A stretch of DNA of 10,871 bases. Origin: Rhodospirillales bacterium. Lineage in GTDB: Bacteria; Pseudomonadota; Alphaproteobacteria; SMXQ01. Shown here piece by piece: positions 1-6,817 of the stretch. Location of the stretch: positions 1-10,871 of the forward strand of contig JAHEKA010000042.1 of assembly GCA_024638585.1 (NCBI GenBank), read 5' to 3'. Under the pieces are notes generated by a model. It did no database searches. It saw nothing but the letters and a program-made list of their open reading frames with translations, and was not told the origin of the DNA. Made by a program: the position numbers and the translations under genes. Every line of letters starts with the position of its first letter. Position 1 is the first letter of the stretch.

Positions 1-533
1 ACAAGATTCCGGTCGATTCAACCGAATCCGTGCGCGGCAGCCGGTCCTGCGAGCTGGTGGCCCGTTGCGTGGTCGAAGTGGGGACCAGCTCCTATTACAG
101 CGCACTGCGCGACGCCGCCGAAGAACCCGTCCTCAAGGCGATCTGCGGTCATATCGCCGATGACGAGTTCCGCCATTACAAACTGTTTTACAGCTATCTC
201 GCCCGCTATCAGGAGGCCGAGCGGCCGAGCCGCTGGTCCAAGGTCAAGGTGGTGTTGAACCGCATCGGCGAATCCGACGATGACGAGCTGTCCTATGCGT
301 ACTTTGCCGCCAACGGCAATGGCGAAGCCTATGATCGCCGATCCAACGCCGACGCTTATGCGGCGCGGGCCTACAGTTTCTATAACCCCGCCGTGGTAAA
401 GCGCGGCATCGCCATGTCGATGGATGCCGCGGGATTGCCGTCCGGGGGCGTGTCCTCGCGCATGTTGTCCGCGATCGCCTGGAACGTCATGGATTGGCGC
501 CGCAAACGGCTGGCCCAGGCCGTTGCCGGCTGA
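1..533 (+). CDS. Ferritin-like domain protein, C-terminal part (5' end outside window)
   Basis: The reading frame is open from the first complete codon (position 3) to a TGA at 531-533, giving 176 visible residues. A GTG at position 30 is in frame, but the codons before it are open and look like coding sequence, so the true start lies outside the window. Visible residues 20-70 are helical and carry a Glu in VEVGTSS (E25) and an ExxH pair in DDEFRH (E55, H58). This is the pattern of the second half of a ferritin-like diiron site, as in rubrerythrins and acyl-ACP desaturases. The first pair of iron ligands would be in the missing N-terminus. The C-terminus is basic and tryptophan-containing (WNVMDWRRKR). 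From memory, similar proteins of unknown role are common in alphaproteobacteria. Substrate and function cannot be told from the sequence. It is convergent with rppH. Confidence 0.75.
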   Translation, partial: KIPVDSTESVRGSRSCELVARCVVEVGTSSYYSALRDAAEEPVLKAICGHIADDEFRHYKLFYSYLARYQEAERPSRWSKVKVVLNRIGESDDDELSYAYFAANGNGEAYDRRSNADAYAARAYSFYNPAVVKRGIAMSMDAAGLPSGGVSSRMLSAIAWNVMDWRRKRLAQAVAG

Positions 534-541
534 GGTCCCGG

Positions 542-560
542 TCTAGAGCAAGCCTCTGGA
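542..560. terminator. Weak hairpin between convergent genes
   Basis: The 38-nt gap between the stop codons of the ferritin-like gene and rppH contains TCTAGAG, a 5-nt loop and CTCTGGA, which pair with one mismatch. ATTCTT follows on the + strand, but there is no real T-run on either side. It could act as a weak two-way terminator. The stem is short, and chance is a fair alternative. Confidence 0.25.
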
Positions 561-571
561 ATTCTTGGCGG

Positions 572-1060
572 TCAGGGTGCGCCGCGTATGGTCTCGGCCA
601 GGGGACCGAAGCGGCGGACAAGTTCGGCATAGAGGTCCCGCTTGAAGGGGACGATCAGGTCGGGCAGGGCGTCGACCTCGGCCCATTTCCAGTCCAGGAA
701 TTCAGGTTTTTTCGTTTCGATATCGATATCGGCATCGGTGCCGGTGAACCTGAGGGCAAACCATTTCTGGGTCTGCCCCCGAAACCGTCCTTTCCACAAT
801 ATGGGGACGAGATCATCGGGCAGGTCGTAGTTGAGCCAGTCTTCGGTCTCGGCGAGAAGCTCGGCCTTGGCGGTGCCGATCTCCTCCTCCATCTCCCGGA
901 AGGCGGCATCCAACGGCGCTTCGCCCTTGTCGATCCCGCCTTGGGGCATCTGCCAGGCTTCCGACACCATGTCGATGCGCCGGGCCACCAGGACCCGGCC
1001 GCCGGCGTTGAACAGCATAATGCCGACCCCGGGCCGATAGGGGAGGTGGCGGACTGACAT
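572..1060 (-). CDS. rppH: RNA pyrophosphohydrolase (Nudix hydrolase)
   Basis: This 162-residue protein belongs to the RppH/NudH family, which removes pyrophosphate from the 5' triphosphate end of mRNA and so opens it to RNase E decay in the cytoplasm. The N-terminal YRPGVGIML (residues 8-16) and WQMPQGGIDKGE (36-47) are hallmarks of this subfamily. The full Nudix box G-x5-E-x7-REM-x-EE-x-G runs over residues 41-63, with REMEEEIG intact for metal binding. Length is normal for the family. The frame stays open upstream to 1144, but I chose the ATG at 1058-1060. Family proteins start just before YRP, GAAGG lies 5 nt upstream, and the upstream gene ends at 1069. It is the last gene of the envelope set, 8 nt after its neighbour, so it is probably co-transcribed with it. 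Members in Bartonella were named IalA (invasion-associated). Confidence 0.95.
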   Translation of the reverse strand: MSVRHLPYRPGVGIMLFNAGGRVLVARRIDMVSEAWQMPQGGIDKGEAPLDAAFREMEEEIGTAKAELLAETEDWLNYDLPDDLVPILWKGRFRGQTQKWFALRFTGTDADIDIETKKPEFLDWKWAEVDALPDLIVPFKRDLYAELVRRFGPLAETIRGAP

Positions 1061-1065
1061 CGCAG

Positions 1066-1070
1066 CCTTC
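1066..1070 (-). promoter_or_regulatory. Ribosome binding site of rppH
   Basis: GAAGG on the - strand, 5 nt before the ATG at 1060, overlaps the TGA of the upstream gene by two bases. It decides the short rppH start over the longer frame that opens at 1144, and suggests translational coupling. Confidence 0.7.
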
Positions 1071-2376
1071 AATTGGTTTGGGTGTTGACCAGGGCGGAGA
1101 TGGGGGCCAGGACGAGCTTCTTGCTCTCCAACGATTTGGCCCACCGCACCAGGCGGTCGATGGTCACCGGGAAGGGCGCGCCGATGCCGACGGCATAGCC
1201 CGACGCCTTGGCGATACGCTCGATCTCGTTCAGACGGGAATCGATGGCGTCCCGGGACGCTTCCCCGTCAATGAACCGGTTGTTGACTGCGCGCGGCAAT
1301 CCCACCTCCCGGGCCATCTGGGCGGCGATCGAGCGCAGGGAAGAGCGCGAATCCACGAACAACAGGCCGCGCTTCTCCAATTCCTTGAGGACGGGACGGA
1401 CATGGGTCGCCGATGTGGTGAAGCGCGATCCCATCCGGTTGACCACGCCGACATAGCCCGTCACCCGGCCCAGCAGCCAGTGCAGACGCTCCCGGTTCTG
1501 GTCGGCGGTCAGGCTGGTCAGCAGGGTGTGGGGGCCGGGATCGTTGGCCGGGAAATTGACCGGCTCCATCGGCAAGTCGAGAAGCACCTCATGACCCGCC
1601 GCCCGGGCCAGGGCGATCCATTGCGGCAAGCCCTTGGCATAAGGCGCGAAGGCGAGCGTCACCGGGCCGGGCAGCCGCTGAATCGCGGCCTCGGTCGCGG
1701 CTCCTGAAAGTCCCAGGCCGCTGACGATGATGGCGACCCGCGGCCGCCTGTCGCCGGGATCGAAGGGCCGGGCGTAGGTCTGCCACGGCTTGCGGCCGTC
1801 GGGCGATACCCGGGGCAGGGGGCCAAGACGGGTCTTTTCCACCAGGGCGGGATCGGGCGCGGGTCGCAGGCCGCCGCCGACGGCGGCCGGCAGTTTCGCC
1901 GTCTGGGCCGGAGGCGCCGCAGGCACCGGTGGTGGGGTGGGCTGGACGGCGGGGGCTTGAGCGGTTCCCGGTGCCGGGGTCTGCGGCGCATCGGGGGCGG
2001 CAGCGGTAGGTGGCTGATCCGGAGCCGGAACCGCCGGCGGCGTTGGGGCCGGCTTTGCCGCGGTACCTTTGGGCGGGGCGGTTTGTGCCGGGACGTCGGG
2101 GACCTTGGCGGGCGTATCGGGAACCGCGGGCGTGGCCGCGGGTGGTTGGATCGGCGGCGCCGTGGGCTTGGGTTTGGGCTTTGGCAGCGGGGCCAATTCG
2201 ACCACCACCGCGGGACCCTTTTTGGGGTCGACCGGCGGACCACTGAAATACAGCCAGGCGCCGACGGTACAGGCGAAGATCAGCAGGGCGATGGACGTCA
2301 CCGCCAGGGCGCTGAGCCCTTTCCCGCCCGCCGGTGGCGCGGTGCCACCGGCATGAGATGTTTGAGGAAGGCGCAT
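1069..2376 (-). CDS. Divergent polysaccharide deacetylase family protein (YibQ-like), membrane-anchored
   Basis: This 435-residue protein has three parts. A short cytoplasmic start leads into one membrane segment (about residues 21-44). A linker rich in Pro, Ala and Thr (about 50-165) would span the periplasm. The C-terminal domain (about 211-430) resembles the divergent polysaccharide deacetylase family (Pfam Polysacc_deac_2). Recognisable blocks are LPGPVTLAFAPYA (235-247), GHEVLLDLPMEP (261-272), DPGPHTLL (279-286) and GLLFVDSRSS (337-346). The motifs I expect in catalytic members (IDDLG, NHMGS, GHP) read VSGLG (218-222), NRMGS (313-317) and GAP (399-401) here, so the usual metal ligands appear lost. 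I recall similar substitutions in other alphaproteobacterial members, so this may be a non-catalytic subfamily. The start ATG at 2376 is the only Met before the membrane segment. Its ribosome site is weak. It lies 17 nt after ctpA. In E. coli the homologue yibQ follows envC. Confidence 0.88.
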   Translation of the reverse strand: MRLPQTSHAGGTAPPAGGKGLSALAVTSIALLIFACTVGAWLYFSGPPVDPKKGPAVVVELAPLPKPKPKPTAPPIQPPAATPAVPDTPAKVPDVPAQTAPPKGTAAKPAPTPPAVPAPDQPPTAAAPDAPQTPAPGTAQAPAVQPTPPPVPAAPPAQTAKLPAAVGGGLRPAPDPALVEKTRLGPLPRVSPDGRKPWQTYARPFDPGDRRPRVAIIVSGLGLSGAATEAAIQRLPGPVTLAFAPYAKGLPQWIALARAAGHEVLLDLPMEPVNFPANDPGPHTLLTSLTADQNRERLHWLLGRVTGYVGVVNRMGSRFTTSATHVRPVLKELEKRGLLFVDSRSSLRSIAAQMAREVGLPRAVNNRFIDGEASRDAIDSRLNEIERIAKASGYAVGIGAPFPVTIDRLVRWAKSLESKKLVLAPISALVNTQTN

Positions 2377-2393
2377 GTCGGTCGGCGCCCCGA

Positions 2394-3761
2394 TCAGTCG
2401 GTCCCCTTCCTATAAAGCGCGATACCCCGGAGGATGCCGATCGCCCGGGTCAACTGGTAGTCGGTGATCTTCTCGTCCTCTTTCTTCGCGGCGTCATCGG
2501 GTTTCCCATCCTTGTCATCGCCCGGTTTCGCTTCCGGCTCGGCCTCGGGTTTGGCCTCCGGGCTCGAGCCTTCCTCAGGCTTGTCGCCGTCCTCTCCATC
2601 GCCTAGGGCGCCGCGCAGGTCCTTCTCGCGCCGCCGCGCGGCATCGGAAACTTTGGAGAGACGCAATTGGCGGATGGTGATGTCCGGTTCGATCCCCATG
2701 GCCTGGATGGAACGGCCCGACGGCGTGTAGTAACGCTGGGTCGTCAACCTCAAGGCCCCATGCCCCGGCATGGGGATGATGGTCTGCACCGATCCCTTGC
2801 CGAAGGACTTGGTGCCGAGAATGATCGCCCGGCGATGGTCCTGCAGGGCGCCTGCGACGATCTCCGAGGCCGAGGCCGATCCGCCGTTGAGCAAGACCAC
2901 CATGGCCAAGCCCTTGGAGATATCGCCTTTTTCGGCATTCCACCGCTGGCCCCGGCTGGATTCACGGCCGCGGGTGGACACGATCTCACCGCGGTCGAGG
3001 AAGGCATCGGAAACGTTCACGGCTTCCCGCAGCAGGCCGCCCGGATTGTTGCGGAGATCGAGGATCAATCCCTTCAGGCCGCCCTTGGCCTCCTTGGCAA
3101 GCTTGGTGTAGTTCCGGCGCAGGCCGCGGGTGGTCTGCTCGTTGAAGGACGTGATGCGGATATAGCCGATATCCTTATCTTCGATGCGCGCCTTGATCGG
3201 CGTGATCTTGATCTTGGCTCGGGTGATGGTGACGTTGAACGGCTCCTTGGTGGCGCGCCGGATGGTCAGCCTGATCTTTGTCCCGACCGGGCCGCGCATC
3301 TTTTCCACGGCCTGCTGCAAGGTCAGGCCGCGAATCTGTTCATCGTCGAGATGGGTGATCAGATCCCCGGTCTTGATGCCCGCCCGCGAAGCCGGCGTGT
3401 CGTCGATCGGCGACATGACCTTGACCAGCCCGTCCTGCATGGTCACCTCGATGCCCAGCCCTCCGAATTCGCCCCGGGTCTGGACCTGCATGTCCTGGAA
3501 GATCTTTTCGTTGAGATAGCTGGAGTGGGGATCGAGGGAGGTCAGCATGCCGTTGATGGCACTCTCGATCAGTTTCTCGACATCGACCTCTTCCACGTAA
3601 TCGGAACGGACGCGGTCGAACACGGTGCCGAATAGTTCCAGCTGGCGAAAGGTTTCCCGATCCCCAGCCTTCTTGGTTTTTTCCTCGGTGGCCCCTTGGG
3701 CTGAGAAACCGGACATTCCTAAGGCGACGACCAGCGCCGCCAGACATACAAATCGTTTCAT
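2394..3761 (-). CDS. ctpA: C-terminal processing peptidase, S41 family (CtpA)
   Basis: This 455-residue periplasmic serine protease has, in order, a signal peptide (MKRFVCLAALVVALGMSGFSA, cleaved near residue 23), a helical N-terminal part, a PDZ domain (about 100-170) and the S41 protease core (about 198-360). The catalytic Ser-Lys pair is visible: Ser297 in GGSASASE and Lys322 in FGKGSVQT, 25 residues apart as in E. coli Prc. LDLRNNPGG (234-242) is another family signature. Residues 386-432 form a low-complexity tail rich in Glu, Asp, Lys and Pro, before a conserved-looking C-terminal helix (TDYQLTRAIGIL). The frame extends upstream to 3797, but I chose the ATG at 3761. It begins the signal peptide, has AAGG 7 nt upstream, and overlaps the envC stop as ATGA, a typical coupled junction. 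CtpA-type proteases trim or degrade envelope proteins. The substrate here is unknown, though in other bacteria Ctp proteases control peptidoglycan hydrolases, which fits the neighbouring envC. Confidence 0.95.
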   Translation of the reverse strand: MKRFVCLAALVVALGMSGFSAQGATEEKTKKAGDRETFRQLELFGTVFDRVRSDYVEEVDVEKLIESAINGMLTSLDPHSSYLNEKIFQDMQVQTRGEFGGLGIEVTMQDGLVKVMSPIDDTPASRAGIKTGDLITHLDDEQIRGLTLQQAVEKMRGPVGTKIRLTIRRATKEPFNVTITRAKIKITPIKARIEDKDIGYIRITSFNEQTTRGLRRNYTKLAKEAKGGLKGLILDLRNNPGGLLREAVNVSDAFLDRGEIVSTRGRESSRGQRWNAEKGDISKGLAMVVLLNGGSASASEIVAGALQDHRRAIILGTKSFGKGSVQTIIPMPGHGALRLTTQRYYTPSGRSIQAMGIEPDITIRQLRLSKVSDAARRREKDLRGALGDGEDGDKPEEGSSPEAKPEAEPEAKPGDDKDGKPDDAAKKEDEKITDYQLTRAIGILRGIALYRKGTD

Positions 3762-5098
3762 CCGCTTACCTTGTCGTTTGGTGTCGCCGCCAGCCATGGC
3801 TGGGGATCAACAGGCCGGCCGTTGCGGCGAAGTTCCAAGTAAAGCCGGGGGGACCCTTTCCCCGACGGGGCCATGATTCCTACAGGTTCGCCGGTCAGAA
3901 GCTTTTGATCAACCGCGACGTCGATCCGGCCCAGTCCGGCAAGGAGCGTATGATATCCCTCGCCATGATCGATGATCAAGAGCCGCCCGTATCCGCGGAA
4001 CCGGCCGGCGAATACGACTTGGCCGGCATGAGGCGCGACGACCTGGGCGCCGTCGCCCGTCTCGAAGCGTAACCCCTTGATTCGGGTACCAATCGGCTCT
4101 TTCCGCCCGTATTTGGACACGATCCGCCCCACCACCGGGACCACCAACCGTCCGCGCGCGCGGGACATGCGCAGCGCCGGTGCCAGCGCCAACTGGGTCT
4201 GGCCGGCCATGCCTGTGGATTTCGGGGGAATGGGTGGCGTGGGAACGTTTGGGGCGGTGGACGGGGTGGCGACGCTGGGCGTGGTGGGTTTGGCGGCGGG
4301 CGGCGGCAAGGCCTTCAGGCGTTTGCGGTCATGCTCAATGCTGGCCAGCAAGCCGTGGAGGTTGCGGGCCTGCGCCGCCAGGGCGGCGCTGCGGGCGAGG
4401 GCACGCTCCTGTTCGGTCCGGGTGGTGCGTGCCAATGCCTGCTTGCGCTTCAGCAGCTTGTCGAGATCCTGACGCTTGGCCGTGAGCTTCTCCGCTGCGG
4501 CATCGAGCGCGCTCTTGCGCTTCGCCGCCGTGGCGCGAAGCCGGCCGATCGATTCGAGTTCTTCCTTCAGCTTATCCGCTTCGGCCTCGAGTTGTGGCAA
4601 GACCGCACGCAGCAGCATGGCGCTGCGCAATACGTCGCGCGCCGAATCGGCATAGGCCATCATGGCTTCCGGGGGATTGCGGGCGATCCGCTGCAAGGCG
4701 CCGAGCAGCCGTGACAGCTTGCGATGCTGGCGCCGGAGATCGCCGAGCTTGCTCTGCTCCAGATTCCAGATGTCCTCCAGCCTGGTCTTGAGTCCGGCAA
4801 TCCGCCGCTCCAGCAAGCGGGCTTCCCGCGCCTTGCTCACCATCTGCCGGCTGATGGCGGCGGTCTCCCGGGCCAGGGCCTTGGCCTTGCGCTCAAGCTC
4901 CTTGCTGCGTTCGCGTTCCGCCTGCAGCGCACGTTCGATCGCGTCGGCTTTTTCGGGCTTGTCGGCGGATTGGGCATGGGCGGCGGCGGACAGGACAAGA
5001 ACCGCCGCACCGATGGCGGCGACGGCCCGCGCGGTTCGTCCGGCCGGTGAGACGGCGCGGTCAGACGCTGGCTTCGACCCTCGTACTCTTACTTTCAC
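3758..5098 (-). CDS. envC: Murein hydrolase activator, EnvC family (degenerate LytM domain)
   Basis: This 446-residue protein has a signal peptide (basic N-terminus, hydrophobic stretch about 24-40, likely cleavage after AHA at 40-42). A long charged coiled coil follows (about 46-264), then a Pro/Thr-rich linker (about 265-298), then a LytM/M23 domain (about 316-436) ending in the EnvC-like PQPWL. Zinc ligands of active M23 peptidases are replaced. The HxxxD site reads I340-K-G-L-R344, the site of the first His of HxH is R418, and that of the second is Y420. This is normal for EnvC proteins, which do not cut peptidoglycan but switch on periplasmic amidases at the division site. The start is a GTG at 5098, with GGGAGG 5 nt upstream, inside the last codons of gpmI (38-nt overlap). 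There is no nearby downstream Met, and this start gives a proper signal peptide. It overlaps ctpA by 4 nt. Confidence 0.93.
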   Translation of the reverse strand: MKVRVRGSKPASDRAVSPAGRTARAVAAIGAAVLVLSAAAHAQSADKPEKADAIERALQAERERSKELERKAKALARETAAISRQMVSKAREARLLERRIAGLKTRLEDIWNLEQSKLGDLRRQHRKLSRLLGALQRIARNPPEAMMAYADSARDVLRSAMLLRAVLPQLEAEADKLKEELESIGRLRATAAKRKSALDAAAEKLTAKRQDLDKLLKRKQALARTTRTEQERALARSAALAAQARNLHGLLASIEHDRKRLKALPPPAAKPTTPSVATPSTAPNVPTPPIPPKSTGMAGQTQLALAPALRMSRARGRLVVPVVGRIVSKYGRKEPIGTRIKGLRFETGDGAQVVAPHAGQVVFAGRFRGYGRLLIIDHGEGYHTLLAGLGRIDVAVDQKLLTGEPVGIMAPSGKGSPRLYLELRRNGRPVDPQPWLAATPNDKVSG

Positions 5099-6665
5099 CT
5101 TCGCCTCCCGCCCTGGTCAGCAGGGACCGGCCGGTCATTTCGACGGGCGGATCGATGCCTAAGAGGTCAAGGACCGTCGGTGCCAGATCCGCAAGCCGTC
5201 CCTCTTGGACGCCGCCTATGTGCCCAGGCGCGTTGAGCAAGATCAGAGGCACCAGATTGGTGGTGTGCGCGGTGTGGGGTTGGTTGCCATCGGCGTCGAA
5301 CATCTGCTCCGCGTTGCCGTGATCGGCGGTGATCAGCAAGGTGCCGCCCGCCTTCGTCACCGCTTCGGCAAGGCGGCCGAGGCAGGCATCGACCGCTTCC
5401 ACGGCCTTCACGGCGGCATCGAGATCGCCGGTATGTCCCACCATGTCGCCATTGGCATAATTGACCAAGATGAAATCGAAGCGCCCGGAGCCGATGGCGT
5501 CCACCAGCTTGTCGGTGACTTCGGGCGCCGACATCTCCGGCTTGAGATCGTAAGTGGCGACCTTGGGCGAGGGCACCAGGATGCGTTCCTCACCGGGGAA
5601 GGGTTCCTCCACGCCGCCGTTGAAGAAGAACGTCACATGGGCGTATTTCTCGGTCTCGGCGATGCGCAACTGGGTGAGCCCGGCATCGGCCAGAACGGCG
5701 GCCAGAATGTTGTCCAGGCTCTCTTGGGGATAAAGGGTATCGAGGAAAGCATTGAGCGCACTCGAGTATTCCGTCAGGCCGAGCGCCGCCCCGGTCTTGA
5801 CCACGCGGGTGCGGTCGAAACCATCGAAGGCCGGGTCAAGCAGGGCGGCGAGGATTTCCCGGGCCCGGTCGGCGCGGAAATTGCCCATCAACACCCCGTC
5901 GCCGTCCGCCATGCCGGCGTAATCGCCGATCCGCGTGGGAAGGATGAACTCATCTGTGAGATCGTCGCCGTAGCCCGCGGCGACGGCGCCGGCGGCATCG
6001 GCCGCCGTTTCGCCCTGCCCCGAGACGATCACGTCGTACGCGCGGGAGACGCGTTCCCAACGGTTGTCGCGGTCCATTGCATAGTAGCGGCCCGTCACCG
6101 TGGCGATCCCGGGACCTGGTACGCCGGCGATGGCGGCTTCAAGGGTCGCGAGATAACCGAGTGCGCTCTTGGGCGGGGTGTCGCGCCCGTCGAGGAAGGC
6201 ATGGATCGCCACCGGCACGCCTTTCGCCCCGACGATGCGGGCGAGCGCCGCGATCTCGTCCTGGTGGGAATGGACCCCACCCGGGGAGATCAGTCCCATC
6301 AGGTGGCAGGTGCCGCCGGTTTCCTTGAGCCTATCGATGAACCGGGTCAGCGCCGGGATCTCGGCCAGGCTGCCGTCGGCGAGGCCCGCGTCGATGCGCG
6401 GCATGTCCTGCATCACCACCCGGCCGGCGCCGAGGTTCATATGGCCCACTTCGGAATTGCCCATCTGGCCCGCGGGCAGGCCGACATCGAGCGCCGAAGC
6501 CTGGATCAGCGTATTGGGGGACTCCGCCACGAAGCGCCGCCAATTGGGTGCCTCGGCGATGGCGATGGCATTATTGTCGCGCTGTACGCGATGTCCCCAG
6601 CCATCCAGCACGCACAGCACGACCGGCCGGGGGCGGTTGGCGTCGGCGTCAGAATTCGCAGGCAT
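5061..6665 (-). CDS. gpmI: 2,3-bisphosphoglycerate-independent phosphoglycerate mutase
   Basis: GpmI interconverts 3- and 2-phosphoglycerate in glycolysis and gluconeogenesis, in the cytoplasm. The 534 residues are slightly longer than the usual 510-520 because of a short N-terminal lead and a polar C-terminal tail (about 517-534). The alkaline-phosphatase-fold metal sites are intact: D21 in VLDGWG, S71 in MGNSEVGH (the phosphoserine nucleophile), D407 and H411 in NGDMVGH, D448-H449 in ADHGNAE, and H467 in HTAHTTN. The substrate-binding stretch GVHSH (130-134) and DGRDTPP (159-165) are also present. The start ATG at 6665 gives the normal N-terminus. Possible ribosome sites are AGGG close to it or GGGGA further up. 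A gap of 152 nt separates it from rlmH, so it may head its own transcript. Its 3' end contains the envC ribosome site and start codon. The pairing gpmI-envC is also found in E. coli. Confidence 0.97.
   Translation of the reverse strand: MPANSDADANRPRPVVLCVLDGWGHRVQRDNNAIAIAEAPNWRRFVAESPNTLIQASALDVGLPAGQMGNSEVGHMNLGAGRVVMQDMPRIDAGLADGSLAEIPALTRFIDRLKETGGTCHLMGLISPGGVHSHQDEIAALARIVGAKGVPVAIHAFLDGRDTPPKSALGYLATLEAAIAGVPGPGIATVTGRYYAMDRDNRWERVSRAYDVIVSGQGETAADAAGAVAAGYGDDLTDEFILPTRIGDYAGMADGDGVLMGNFRADRAREILAALLDPAFDGFDRTRVVKTGAALGLTEYSSALNAFLDTLYPQESLDNILAAVLADAGLTQLRIAETEKYAHVTFFFNGGVEEPFPGEERILVPSPKVATYDLKPEMSAPEVTDKLVDAIGSGRFDFILVNYANGDMVGHTGDLDAAVKAVEAVDACLGRLAEAVTKAGGTLLITADHGNAEQMFDADGNQPHTAHTTNLVPLILLNAPGHIGGVQEGRLADLAPTVLDLLGIDPPVEMTGRSLLTRAGGEGESKSTRVEASV
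5104..5109 (-). promoter_or_regulatory. Ribosome binding site of envC, inside gpmI
   Basis: GGGAGG on the - strand, 5 nt before the GTG at 5098, is the best Shine-Dalgarno match I noticed in the window. It lies within the gpmI coding region and supports the GTG start with its 38-nt overlap. Confidence 0.7.
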
Positions 6666-6733
6666 CGGCCCTAAGTCCCCGATGTCGTTGATGAATTTGG
6701 CAGGGCGCCGCCCGAGACCCCCGCCTGAGCCGG

Positions 6734-6762
6734 AACCTAGCGCGATATGCCCTATTCCTCAA
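6734..6762 (-). promoter_or_regulatory. Candidate sigma-70-type promoter for gpmI and the envelope genes
   Basis: In the rlmH-gpmI gap the - strand reads TTGAGG (6762-6757), a 17-nt spacer, then TAGGTT (6739-6734). Four of six bases fit a -35 box. Three of six fit a -10 box, including the most conserved first, second and last positions. A transcript would have a leader of about 60 nt before the gpmI ATG. The match is imperfect and was found by eye. Confidence 0.3.
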
Positions 6763-6768
6763 GGACTT

Positions 6769-6802
6769 AAGGGTTAGGCCGCACAACCAGATGTTAACCC
6801 TT
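6769..6802. repeat. Inverted repeat AAGGGTTA-N18-TAACCCTT
   Basis: Two perfect 8-base arms (6769-6776 and 6795-6802) lie in the rlmH-gpmI gap, separated by 18 nt. The repeat begins 6 nt upstream of the candidate -35 box of gpmI and 16 nt after the rlmH stop. The arms are A/T-rich compared with the surrounding G+C-rich DNA. No T-run follows on the - strand, so it is not a standard intrinsic terminator. A binding site for a dimeric regulator is possible but unproven. Confidence 0.5.
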
Positions 6803-6817
6803 GGGGGCCGGCGCCGG

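Noticed and set aside
1900..2230. Possible DNA repeat array in the Pro/Ala-rich region
   Set aside because: The PxP-type protein pattern has no regular unit at the DNA level. It reads as a flexible periplasmic linker, not a tandem repeat or CRISPR.
1659..2243. 194-codon Arg/Pro-rich frame on the - strand
   Set aside because: It is an alternative frame of the Pro/Ala linker of the deacetylase-family gene. The composition reflects the repeated G/C-rich codons.
2667..3635. 322-codon open frame on the + strand
   Set aside because: Antisense to ctpA, whose own frame has signal peptide, PDZ and catalytic Ser/Lys.
3758..5098. EnvC as an active M23 endopeptidase
   Set aside because: The zinc ligands are replaced (I340, R344, R418, Y420), which fits a non-catalytic activator.
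5205..6674. 489-codon open frame on the + strand
   Set aside because: Antisense shadow of gpmI with no recognisable motif. The - strand frame has every catalytic residue of GpmI.
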